From Planktotalea frisia (GTDB lineage: Bacteria > Pseudomonadota > Alphaproteobacteria > Rhodobacterales > Rhodobacteraceae), in assembly GCF_001890925.1 (NCBI RefSeq), contig NZ_MLCB01000091.1, forward strand, positions 116,848-180,847: 64,000 bases of DNA. The letters run 5' to 3'. The notes under the pieces were generated by a model. That model saw only the letters and a list, made by a program, of their open reading frames with translations. It was not told where the DNA came from and did not search any database. A program made the translations under genes and the position numbers. The stretch's first letter is position 1; each line of letters opens with the position of its first letter. This document shows positions 1 to 7,464 of this stretch, one piece after another.

Positions 1-901
1 AGGTTTCTGGCGTTATGCGCTTTGCCAAAGGGTTCCCAAGCAACAACAATCCCGACATCGCGATGAGAGCAGCGCCAAGCAACGTCTGGAAACCTATTTG
101 TTCGCCAAAGACAGTGACGCCGAGCAGTATGCCAAAAACCAGCCGGAAGTAGCGAAATGGAGCAACCGCAGAGACGTCTCCGGTGCGCATCGCTTTCATT
201 AGACCCGCATATGCCACAGCGCCAAAACAGATTGCGGCACACAAATAGAGCGCGTCATCCGGGCCCATTGATTGGAAACTGCGACCTTCCCAGAGGGCAA
301 AAGCCAACCCGACGACTGCCACTGTCAGAAAGCCCAAAAACCCTAGGTGCGCGATGGAAAGTGATTTCGGCGCAACGCGACTGGTCAAATCCCTGCCAGC
401 AAATCCTAACATTCCGAAAAACGCCAAAAGAGAGGTCCAAGAAATACCGTCAATTGTAGGTCCCAAAACCACGACAACACCAACCGCACCTACAAAAAGA
501 GCGACACAATTTTTAACGGACGGTCGCTCGCCCAGCACGAGCCACGCAGACCCGACGACAACCACCGGTGTTGCCTGCAAGATAATAGTAGCTGTAGACA
601 AAGCGCCAAGCGCAACTGCCAAAACAAAGAACAGCCGCCCGCAGGCTTCAAAAGCGGCACGTAGCACCATAATGCGTGTCAGCATATCCGCGCAGAGGAT
701 CGTCTTGCCTTGAGATTTCAACACCAACGCAAACATGAGTGCGCCACCACTACCAAAGATCATCATGATCTGACCGATCGGCAGCGACGCAGCGCTTGCC
801 TTGACCAAGGCGTCTTCGACAGCAAAGGCCGCCATAGCCAAGACCATCCAGAAACTGCCAACGTAGTTAGGAGGCCATGATGAAGGCTTTAACAATATCA
901 T
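1..901 (-). CDS. EamA/DMT-family transporter (3' end beyond window)
   Basis: Reading the minus strand from an ATG at 901 gives an uninterrupted hydrophobic frame to the left edge, about 300 codons. It has the roughly ten-helix, two-repeat pattern of EamA drug/metabolite transporters, including a repeat-boundary segment like VVVVGSAWLVLGERPSV and a C-terminal LIAMSGLLLLGNPLAK. Family knowledge: inner-membrane exporters or permeases of small metabolites; the substrate cannot be read from sequence. The ATG is preceded by GGGAAAAGTA, a plausible ribosome site. It lies 31 bp downstream of the DUF983 gene on the same strand, so the two are probably co-transcribed. Only the last few residues should be missing, given the usual 290-310 aa length. 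Confidence 0.8.
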   Translation of the reverse strand, partial: MILLKPSSWPPNYVGSFWMVLAMAAFAVEDALVKASAASLPIGQIMMIFGSGGALMFALVLKSQGKTILCADMLTRIMVLRAAFEACGRLFFVLAVALGALSTATIILQATPVVVVGSAWLVLGERPSVKNCVALFVGAVGVVVVLGPTIDGISWTSLLAFFGMLGFAGRDLTSRVAPKSLSIAHLGFLGFLTVAVVGLAFALWEGRSFQSMGPDDALYLCAAICFGAVAYAGLMKAMRTGDVSAVAPFRYFRLVFGILLGVTVFGEQIGFQTLLGAALIAMSGLLLLGNPLAKRITPET

Positions 902-932
902 TACTTTTCCCAGAAACAGCTTCTAAGTGGCG

Positions 933-1310
933 TCAAAACCCATGGAGCCCCTTGGCCCACTGGAAACCGATCATAGCGCCTTTGATTCGCGGCAATAACA
1001 AAAGGGACAGAGCAATGGCGCCTGCGGACACAGTCGAGGCCATAACGAGTGGGGAAGGCTCCCAAGTCGACCATATGAAATGCATTGCAAAGCCAACAAG
1101 ATGGCAGACAATGAGAATTGTAAAATATGCTGGACCATCGTCTGCGCGGGCATGTGTCAAATCGAGATAACAAGCCTCACAGCATTTATTGACCTTGAGG
1201 TATCGATGCAGAACGCGCCCCTTGCCACATCTGGGGCACTTTAAACCAGCCCCCCGCCGCACGGCTAAACGGAGATCACGCTCCCCGGCATTTTCCACAA
1301 CAGTGCTCAC
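933..1310 (-). CDS. DUF983 family protein
   Basis: A 125-aa protein with an N-terminal zinc-ribbon-like part (CPRCGKG near residues 25-31, then CCEAC near 43-47) followed by two hydrophobic helices (about 62-80 and 88-106). This is the DUF983 layout, common in alphaproteobacteria and of unknown function, often near haem or respiratory genes. It starts at ATG 1310 and is followed after 31 bp by the DMT transporter gene, probably an operon. The four cysteines suggest a bound metal; nothing else can be assigned. Confidence 0.8.
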   Translation of the reverse strand: MSTVVENAGERDLRLAVRRGAGLKCPRCGKGRVLHRYLKVNKCCEACYLDLTHARADDGPAYFTILIVCHLVGFAMHFIWSTWEPSPLVMASTVSAGAIALSLLLLPRIKGAMIGFQWAKGLHGF

Positions 1311-1711
1311 CGCTTATCTCCCAGTATGGTTTAGGTGTATTCAATATGCATACATATTTTAAATGTGATACGCAACAATTAGAATAACATGTATATAATT
1401 GCATAACAGAGGCGGCCCATCTTGAAGAATGTACTTGATATTGGCAGCGATACGCATTGCTTGATTTGCACAAGCCATCATGATCTCGATTCGACAATAT
1501 CGCGTGATTCTTATGGTCTAAAATTCACATAAGTGTAGCAACGTTGGCAATGATTCAGTCCTTCGTCACTTAGAGTTCAAACATTTAGTCTACTAGATAC
1601 GCTTACTTGAGCAGGTTGCATGTTGACATTTCTCAGGCATTTTTTGTATGCATGAATTGATTGCAGATTGTTTAAATTTGATTGAAAGTTTCAACCGTAA
1701 AGGCAACCGAC
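1311..1711. other. AT-rich intergenic region, no gene seen
   Basis: About 400 bp between the divergent DUF983 and aldolase genes. It is visibly richer in A and T than its neighbours, with short tracts such as TGTTTAAATTTG near 1669-1680. It must hold both promoters, but I could not assign hexamers with confidence. No ORF with a credible ribosome site and no structured RNA was recognised. Confidence 0.5.
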
Positions 1712-2371
1712 ATGGCAACGACTTCCGAAACGACAGAGATCCATGCAGCCAAAATGACCGCTTTCTTGGCACACCCACTCATCGCTATATTGAGGAAACT
1801 TGATTTCGACGACGCGGTGCCAACAGCCGATATCCTATTCGAATCCGGTTTTAGCGCCCTTGAAATTCCGCTTACCTCGGACCGGGCGCTCGAAAGTATC
1901 GAAAACGTGGCCAAACGCTTCGGCGAACGGGGTTTGGTCGGCGGCGGTACAGTGTTGACCGTTCAGGACGTTATTGATGTCTCTAATGCCGGAGGAGACC
2001 TCATCGTTTCTCCGAACGTAAATAAAGATGTCATAGAAGCTGCCCGCGCCCGGGACATGATTTGCTTTCCCGGCGTGAGCACACCTAGCGAAGGGTTTGC
2101 AGCCCTATCACATGGAGCAAGCGGTTTGAAGATATTTCCTGCGGAAGCCATTTCTCCGAACGTGATAAGGGCTTGGCGCGCCGTATTCAGTGACGATATA
2201 GCTCTTCTTCCGACGGGCGGCATTACGCCCGAGAGCATGAGCGAATGGGTAGATGCCGGCGCAACTGGTTTTGGTATTGGCGGGGCGTTGTTCAAGCCAA
2301 ACAAATCAATGCAAGAGATTGGTCATTCTGCACTCGAATTTGTGAAGGAATGGACAGTGATCTCTGACTAG
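1712..2371 (+). CDS. dgoA: 2-dehydro-3-deoxy-6-phosphogalactonate (KDPGal) aldolase
   Basis: Class I aldolase of the KDPG/KDPGal family: cleaves the 2-keto-3-deoxy-6-phospho sugar acid to pyruvate and glyceraldehyde 3-phosphate in the cytoplasm. Diagnostic segments in order: LIAILR, ALEIPL (general-base Glu), GGGTVLT, FPGVSTPSE, LKIFPAEA (Schiff-base Lys), PTGGITPESM and a C-terminal GIGGALF phosphate-binding loop. The LIAILR and EIPL forms resemble DgoA more than Eda; that distinction is an inference. I chose ATG 1712, with AAAGG 8 bp upstream, over a TTG at 1682; this gives 219 aa, close to the family length of about 205. No other galactonate-pathway gene is adjacent. Confidence 0.82.
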   Translation: MATTSETTEIHAAKMTAFLAHPLIAILRKLDFDDAVPTADILFESGFSALEIPLTSDRALESIENVAKRFGERGLVGGGTVLTVQDVIDVSNAGGDLIVSPNVNKDVIEAARARDMICFPGVSTPSEGFAALSHGASGLKIFPAEAISPNVIRAWRAVFSDDIALLPTGGITPESMSEWVDAGATGFGIGGALFKPNKSMQEIGHSALEFVKEWTVISD

Positions 2372-2686
2372 GTCTGTTGCAGGCCACTGGCCCTACAAGT
2401 GGTCCTCATGGCCCAGCTGGAAAAGTCGAATACACACTCATCGCTGGCTTTGGTCGCCCAGAGTTAATGTAAAGTGCCCAACGACTGTGAAAAGCCTGAT
2501 CGTCATCAAGTATTCACATCATGCCCCATGGGTGCTGACGTCAAGCATGGGTCCTGCCACGTTTTAGTTCCGGTCACTTTCGAGCAACGTTTGCTATGAA
2601 GGAGGTATGGAGTGGCAAAGAGATAGCCATAAATAAGCAATGGGAACCTCCCACCCAACAAAACAATCACCCTAAAGGAAAATGAA
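2372..2686. other. Intergenic region between aldolase and peroxiredoxin
   Basis: About 315 bp. It contains a 29-codon ORF (ATG 2596) beginning next to a GGAGGT and running to the peroxiredoxin ribosome site. It has no recognisable protein character and may be chance or a remnant. The AAAGGAAAATGAA just before 2687 is the peroxiredoxin ribosome site. No clear promoter or terminator was found. Confidence 0.4.
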
Positions 2687-3235
2687 ATGAAAATTGGCAC
2701 GCCAATTCCAAACGTAATTTTTAAAACCCGCCTGCGCGACGAAGCCATCGGCGGCGAAAACCCCTATCGCTGGTGCGATCAAACCTCCAAGGACGTTTTC
2801 GCGGGCAAACGTGCGTTGGTTATCGGCTTGCCGGGCGCTTTTACGCCAACATGTTCTAACCGCCAGTTGCCCGCTTTTGATGAGATGGCGGATGTCTTCA
2901 AGGATCAGGGAATCGGCACAATTTATTGCGTATCCGTCAACGATGCTTTCGTGATGAAGCAGTGGGCGGATCATTTGGGCCTGGCGAACATCAAGATGAT
3001 ACCGGACGGTTCCGGCGACTTTACCCGCCGCCTCGGCATGTTGGTTCGTAAAGACAATCTGGGATTTGGCCTGCGCTCGTGGCGCTATGCAGCGGTTGTT
3101 CAAGACGGCATCATCGAAGGCTGGTTTGAAGAAGACGGTATTTGTGACAACGCGCCCGGCGACCCCTATGAAGCTTCCACACCAGATGCGGTCTTGCAAT
3201 GGTTGCGCGAAGGCAGTGCTGAAATAGCAGCCTGA
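2687..3235 (+). CDS. Prx5-type peroxiredoxin
   Basis: A 182-aa thiol peroxidase of the AhpE/Prx5 subgroup that reduces H2O2 and organic hydroperoxides. The active-site signature PGAFTPTCS contains the peroxidatic Cys56, and an Arg further on (near residue 120-130) fits the family. A second cysteine near residue 150 (DGICDN) could be resolving, but this is unproven. ATG 2687 has a good AAAGGA ribosome site. The remains of an irr-like regulator follow after 2 bp, suggesting a former peroxide/iron-linked operon. Confidence 0.88.
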   Translation: MKIGTPIPNVIFKTRLRDEAIGGENPYRWCDQTSKDVFAGKRALVIGLPGAFTPTCSNRQLPAFDEMADVFKDQGIGTIYCVSVNDAFVMKQWADHLGLANIKMIPDGSGDFTRRLGMLVRKDNLGFGLRSWRYAAVVQDGIIEGWFEEDGICDNAPGDPYEASTPDAVLQWLREGSAEIAA

Positions 3236-3237
3236 TA

Positions 3238-3642
3238 ATGCCAATTGTCAGGAACATTCTGACACAAGCCGGGTTCCGACCGACATGACAGCGCACCGCC
3301 ATCGGCGAAGTCTTGTGGTCTGGCCCTGGTTCGCGTCATATTGAGGCGGCAGCACTACACGCCAGCTTGACAAACGAAGCCGTGAACATTTCGCTGGCGA
3401 CAGTCTATAATACCCTGCGTGACTTTGAGCGTGCAGGATCGATCCGTAGAACAGCGGTTGCGTCCGAACGCGTTTGGTTTGACACAGACACGGGTGATCA
3501 CCAACATTTCTACATTGAGGCCGAAAGCCGCCTGATTGACTTACCAAGTGGCTGGCAGCCGCACTACCCAATGCCATCACCGCCAGACGGCTATCGTATT
3601 ACCCGAATTGATACAGTTGTCCACTGGGAGCCATTATTCTGA
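3238..3642 (+). pseudogene. irr: Irr-like Fur-family regulator, broken by an in-frame TGA
   Basis: From ATG 3238 the frame reads TQAGFRPT, then TGA at 3286-3288, then QRTAIGEVLW and a normal Irr-type body: ISLATVYNTLRDFERAG recognition helix, HQHF metal motif and a typical C-terminus, about 134 codons in all. In the family the stop position is Arg (RPTRQR), so a single CGA-to-TGA transition explains it. An internal TTG at 3313 could restart translation but would lose the first helix of the winged-helix domain. The family integrates iron/haem status and peroxide in alphaproteobacteria. Position 2 bp after the peroxiredoxin suggests one transcript. I read it as recently inactivated, not recoded. 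Confidence 0.8.
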
Positions 3643-3649
3643 GGTACCC

Positions 3650-3943
3650 CTAGCCCTCCACCACATCGAGGTTAATTGCGGCAGGTGTGAATGCAAAATT
3701 CGGCGTCAGGATTTGCACGTTGTAGCCATCCATCGCATCTGGGTACGCGAGGTGCGTCACACTTGGGATTGGGTCTACTGGCCGTACGGGATGGTCATGC
3801 TCTGCACCTTCACTAGCCATTGCGGACACATCATGATCCAGGTCAGATATGTCCATTTGCGCATGCTTCGAATACATCGGCACAGCAATCGCGAGCACGA
3901 CTGCCATGCCAAGGCTTACGATTTCCAAAACCAGTTTGTTCAT
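3650..3943 (-). pseudogene. Truncated secreted protein (C-terminus lost)
   Basis: From ATG 3943 (AGGA 6 bp upstream) a 97-aa protein has a signal-anchor helix (about residues 4-22) and a soluble part ending in DGYNVQILTPNF and LDVVEG. From memory, a family of roseobacterial secreted proteins has this ending followed by an EGHAH segment and a further strand region. Here the frame stops exactly at VEG, 7 bp from the stop of the broken irr gene. I infer loss of the 3' part by a deletion whose junction lies near 3643-3650. Function unknown; the family often sits near metal genes. Confidence 0.5.
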
Positions 3944-4349
3944 AGTGGTCCTAATTGGGGTGGCTCTGATATGATGGTCATAAGCGCATCCCTCTTGGGC
4001 CAATTGAAGAGGTTGTTGCTGCGCCTTGGCAGATTGGTGCCAAACGGAAACGCATCTCGTGAAAGCGGCCTTTGGGACAACCGTAGCGAAAGAGCGGTTT
4101 GAATTAGGCACCCAAAACAGGTACGCAATGACCGCTTCTGCGACATCGGCCACGACGCAGCAACAACTGTGCTGCACCTGCGAGCGAATGCTGCGCCCGC
4201 CATAGCTGCGTGAGCAAAAGGCCGCTTCGTCCCGCACTGTGTCAGTTCATGCACTATGCAGCGAAGGGCAGGTCTTCCCAAATCTGCGGTGGTGATAAAC
4301 TTGGGGAGAGGGCTGGCATTCGAGTTGCTTGTTGACCTAAATTTCCTGC
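3944..4349. other. Intergenic region, possible dispersed roseobacter repeat
   Basis: About 400 bp with no convincing gene. The stretch 4130-4300, with GCTGCA/CTGCGC-rich segments, resembles intergenic sequences that recur in Rhodobacterales and give spurious ORFs. That is an impression, not a measured match. A long minus-strand frame across it (3940-4281) has no protein-like features. Confidence 0.3.
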
Positions 4350-5702
4350 ATGGCTTCGAAGACTACATTGAATACAAAGAACCTTGCGGCGCTCGGCGCT
4401 GAGCGGTTGGCCGACCTTCTTCTTGATATCACCAAAGGTAATGCTGACGCAAAGCGGCAGCTGAGGCTGGAGCTGGCAAGCGAAGCCGGTTCCGGAGATG
4501 TCGCTCGGGAGATCCGCAAGCGGCTCAGTAGCATTGCAAGATCACGATCGTTTATTGACTGGCAGGGCCGCAATGCTTTCGCGGCTGACTTAGACATGCA
4601 GAGACGCGCCATCGTTTCTCAAGTTGGGCCGGTCGATCCAGCAGGGGCGTTTGATCTGATCTGGCGGTTCGTGGCTCTTGCGAATGGGGTCTATGAACGT
4701 TGCGATGACAGTACGGGCAAGGTGCAGTCAGTTTTTCACGAAGCCTGTGAAGACCTGATCGATCTGGCCGAGGTTGCCGCGCCGGACCCGCTTGTCCTGG
4801 CAGACCAGTTGCTGGAGGCCTTGGCCGATGATGATTATGGGCATTATCCAACTTTGATATCAGGTCTTGCTTCAGTCTTGGGTTCAGAAGGATTGCAGCA
4901 CCTTAAAGCTGGGATCACCACTTCGGGAATTGATCTGTCGAACAACTACGCGCTGCGCATGGCGCTCGAGCAGATTGCGGATGTCGAAGGTGATGTAGAC
5001 GCCTACATTGACCAACAAAGTGATCTGACACGAAAGGCACCACAGGTTGCTGCTGAAATCGCGCGTCGTCTTCTTGAAGCGGGGCGGGTTGAGGAAGCAT
5101 GGGAGGCCATCAATGCGCCCGATGAGAAAGATCGCGGATGGATTCCCTATGACTGGGAAGTGACCCGGATCAGCGTGATGCACGCGATGGGGCAAACCGA
5201 AGCAGCGCGTGACTTTATGTGGACGTGTTTTGCACGCAGCCTAAATGCAGACCATCTACGCGCATGGCTCAGCGGACTACCTGATTTTGAAGACGTCGAA
5301 GCAGAGAGCCGAGCCCTTGAACACGCGCTTGGGTTTGAGAGTTTCACGACAGCTCTCCATTTTCTGATGACTTGGCCCGCGATTGAGCAGGCTGCAGTTC
5401 TTATCACAAACCGTGCCGCAGAGATTGATGGAAATCACTATGAGCTTTTGGGACCGGTGTCCGACGCCCTTGAGGATCGCCATCCACTGGCCGCCACACT
5501 TTTGAAACGCGGCTTGATCGATTTTGCGTTGCAAAATTCACGGGTCAAACGGTATCGCCATGCTGCGCGTCACTTGCGTGAGTGCAAGAACCTAGCCGCG
5601 AGAGTTGACGACTTCGCACAATTTGATACGCATGAGGCTTATCTTGATGGCTTGAAACAGTCTCATGGAAAGAAGACCTCATTTTGGGGGGCGGTTGCTT
5701 AG
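4350..5702 (+). CDS. DUF6880 family protein
   Basis: A 450-aa soluble, mostly helical protein. It opens with LAALGAERLADLLLDI, a basic stretch, then repeated helical segments of the TPR-like kind (for example AAEIARRLLEAGRVEEAWEAI near 235-255 and a C-terminal region with paired helices). This matches the alphaproteobacterial DUF6880 family as I know it; function unknown. No signal peptide or membrane helix. It is monocistronic: the nearest genes on both sides lie on the other strand. Confidence 0.7.
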   Translation: MASKTTLNTKNLAALGAERLADLLLDITKGNADAKRQLRLELASEAGSGDVAREIRKRLSSIARSRSFIDWQGRNAFAADLDMQRRAIVSQVGPVDPAGAFDLIWRFVALANGVYERCDDSTGKVQSVFHEACEDLIDLAEVAAPDPLVLADQLLEALADDDYGHYPTLISGLASVLGSEGLQHLKAGITTSGIDLSNNYALRMALEQIADVEGDVDAYIDQQSDLTRKAPQVAAEIARRLLEAGRVEEAWEAINAPDEKDRGWIPYDWEVTRISVMHAMGQTEAARDFMWTCFARSLNADHLRAWLSGLPDFEDVEAESRALEHALGFESFTTALHFLMTWPAIEQAAVLITNRAAEIDGNHYELLGPVSDALEDRHPLAATLLKRGLIDFALQNSRVKRYRHAARHLRECKNLAARVDDFAQFDTHEAYLDGLKQSHGKKTSFWGAVA

Positions 5703-5858
5703 TGTTCAGCTCACGGTGAGGGTAAGAGGACCCGTGTTCGTTTTTTGTTCTTTTTCGCATAATGAAGTTTATGTTAATAATTGAACAAACGGCGCAGAGG
5801 GTTTATTATGTAAAATTGGGATACTTGAATGGTGTTTTTGGCGACTGAGCCTCAGGGG

Positions 5859-6365
5859 TCATGGTGAAGTGAGACTTGGCCCGGCGCTGTTACTTTGACG
5901 CATCGCGAATGCGAACACCCATAGCCCCGCAAGCACCAGACTTAACAATGCGTTCCAACTGGCCATCGACAAAGTTAGAAATTCCCATGCCACCTGATCG
6001 CACATGACTAAGTTAGATGCCCCATCGGTAGACAAAAGGTCCTCGGCCGACATTGAGCTCATGTCGAGCCCGGATCCCGTACAGGACGTAGGCCCTTCCC
6101 ACCAATCCCGTTCGACACCCGTGTGGAAGACGCCGAGTGCCGCAGTCGTTGCCGCAGAAGCTGCGCCGATGAGCAAGAGTGGAATTATCGGTAGCCCCAT
6201 CGTCAAAAGCAGACCCATGCCGATTGCAACTACATGCGGATACCGCTGCCAAATGCACATCGCGCAGGGTGCATAGCCCAAAGCCTGAAACACGAAAGCT
6301 GCAAAGAGCAAAGCCGCCGACCCAGCAGCCGCGAGAAGACCAATTTGTTTTCCCGAATAGCTCAA
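5859..6365 (-). CDS. dsbB: Disulfide bond formation protein B
   Basis: A 168-aa inner-membrane protein with four predicted helices. The first periplasmic loop has the CAMC redox pair (about residues 34-37), and the second has two cysteines (SCTG near 94 and MCDQ near 121) within a long loop, as in DsbB. It re-oxidises DsbA and passes electrons to quinone. It is divergent from a DsbA-like gene 190 bp away, an obvious functional partner. A second DsbB-type gene is at 46810. Confidence 0.87.
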   Translation of the reverse strand: MSYSGKQIGLLAAAGSAALLFAAFVFQALGYAPCAMCIWQRYPHVVAIGMGLLLTMGLPIIPLLLIGAASAATTAALGVFHTGVERDWWEGPTSCTGSGLDMSSMSAEDLLSTDGASNLVMCDQVAWEFLTLSMASWNALLSLVLAGLWVFAFAMRQSNSAGPSLTSP

Positions 6366-6490
6366 GCTTTAATCCGTTCATGACAGCAATATCGCCAGAG
6401 GCTGAAGATGCATTTGCACTCAACCTCCGATCGCTTGACTATCTCCGCAATGCTATGTTTTCACGAATAATATTGTATCGGTTTGTAAAG

Positions 6491-6520
6491 TTGACGCGTC
6501 GCAAGTTGAGACGGTATGAT
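6491..6520 (+). promoter_or_regulatory. Sigma-70-like promoter of the DsbA-like gene
   Basis: TTGACG at 6491-6496 and TATGAT at 6515-6520 with an 18-bp spacer. The -10 hexamer overlaps the upstream ATG at 6516, so that ATG would not be in the transcript; this supports the start at 6555. Confidence 0.5.
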
Positions 6521-6554
6521 TGACCGCCAATGCGACCCCAATTTACGGCTGAGG

Positions 6555-7337
6555 ATGGACACCAAGAAGCGATCAACGCTATTGACGATCGGTGCGATCT
6601 TAGCGGGTTACACTGCCCTCCGTACGGTGCCCTCTTTGCTGCCCGAAAGGCTCGAACTCGTTCCGCTCGACACTCCGATTGGTTTTCGAAAATATGTGGC
6701 GGGAGAGACTTCAGGCGGATTTGACCCATTCGTAGGTTTGGGCAACGTTGACAGTGCTGAGGCGACAGCACGGAAAGCCGCGGCCCTGAAGAGGGTTTCC
6801 GAAGATATTTGTGGTGCGCTCTATGGGGGTCTTGAAACGACTGCATCGAAGATTCCGATGGCCTCGTTCTCAGATTATTACTGTCCTTTCTGCCGAGTGC
6901 AAACCAAACGTCTGGCGGATATGTCACAAGAGATGGATGACGAGGTTGTGGTCGCATGGCATGAGCTTCCGTTGCTCGGAGATAGCTCGAACCTGGCCGC
7001 CAAAGCCGCGTTAGCGGCAAAACGACAAGGGGCCTACGTCGCGTTCCATGAGAGGTTGATGAAGAGCCCATTTCAAGCAACGCCCGAGTATCTCCGTCGA
7101 CTTTCGGATGATCTTGGTGTTGATGGCACCCAATTGGTTGCCGACATGGAAAGCGCCGAGATTGCCCAAGAACTGGAAAATAGTGCGGCTCTTGCCCGGG
7201 TCTTTGCCTTTGTAGGCACACCTGCGCTTGTGATTGGTCGTACCGTCGTTCAAGGCCAGATCAGCGACAAAATGATCGGACAGATCGTCGAACTGGAACG
7301 CGAAGAAGGTTGGGGCGTGGTATGTGTTTCAGTGTAG
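6555..7337 (+). CDS. DsbA-family thioredoxin-fold protein, membrane-anchored
   Basis: 260 aa from ATG 6555. N-terminal anchor STLLTIGAILAGYTALRTV, a linker with FRKYVAGE, then a thioredoxin fold with redox motif CPFC (about residues 112-115), a helical insertion, and the cis-Pro loop VGTPALV. Predicted to act in the periplasm as a thiol oxidase or isomerase. An ATG at 6516 lies inside the likely -10 box, so the later start is preferred, although the GAGG just before it is closer than usual. Paired with divergent dsbB and upstream of an ScsB/DsbD protein; a thiol-redox module next to copper genes. Confidence 0.8.
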   Translation: MDTKKRSTLLTIGAILAGYTALRTVPSLLPERLELVPLDTPIGFRKYVAGETSGGFDPFVGLGNVDSAEATARKAAALKRVSEDICGALYGGLETTASKIPMASFSDYYCPFCRVQTKRLADMSQEMDDEVVVAWHELPLLGDSSNLAAKAALAAKRQGAYVAFHERLMKSPFQATPEYLRRLSDDLGVDGTQLVADMESAEIAQELENSAALARVFAFVGTPALVIGRTVVQGQISDKMIGQIVELEREEGWGVVCVSV

Positions 7338-7464
7338 AGCCTAATTGGATTTGCCATGCCCGTCTCCTTCGGGGCCTTAGGAACTGTCGCAAAAATTCCG
7401 CCGCCAATAGGTTGGCCCAGGGATCTGCGCCTGCTTTTGAGCAACAACGACGAAAGCGCCCCAA

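Noticed and set aside
3940..4281. Minus-strand 113-codon frame
   Set aside because: No recognisable domain or ribosome site, in a region resembling dispersed intergenic sequence; the real gene starts at 3943.
6516..6554. Upstream ATG for the DsbA-like gene
   Set aside because: It lies inside a good -10 hexamer (6515-6520), and the added residues do not resemble a signal anchor.
7338..7464. Possible gene or terminator before scsB
   Set aside because: Only shadow frames and a weak CCTTCGGGG hairpin without a T-run were seen.
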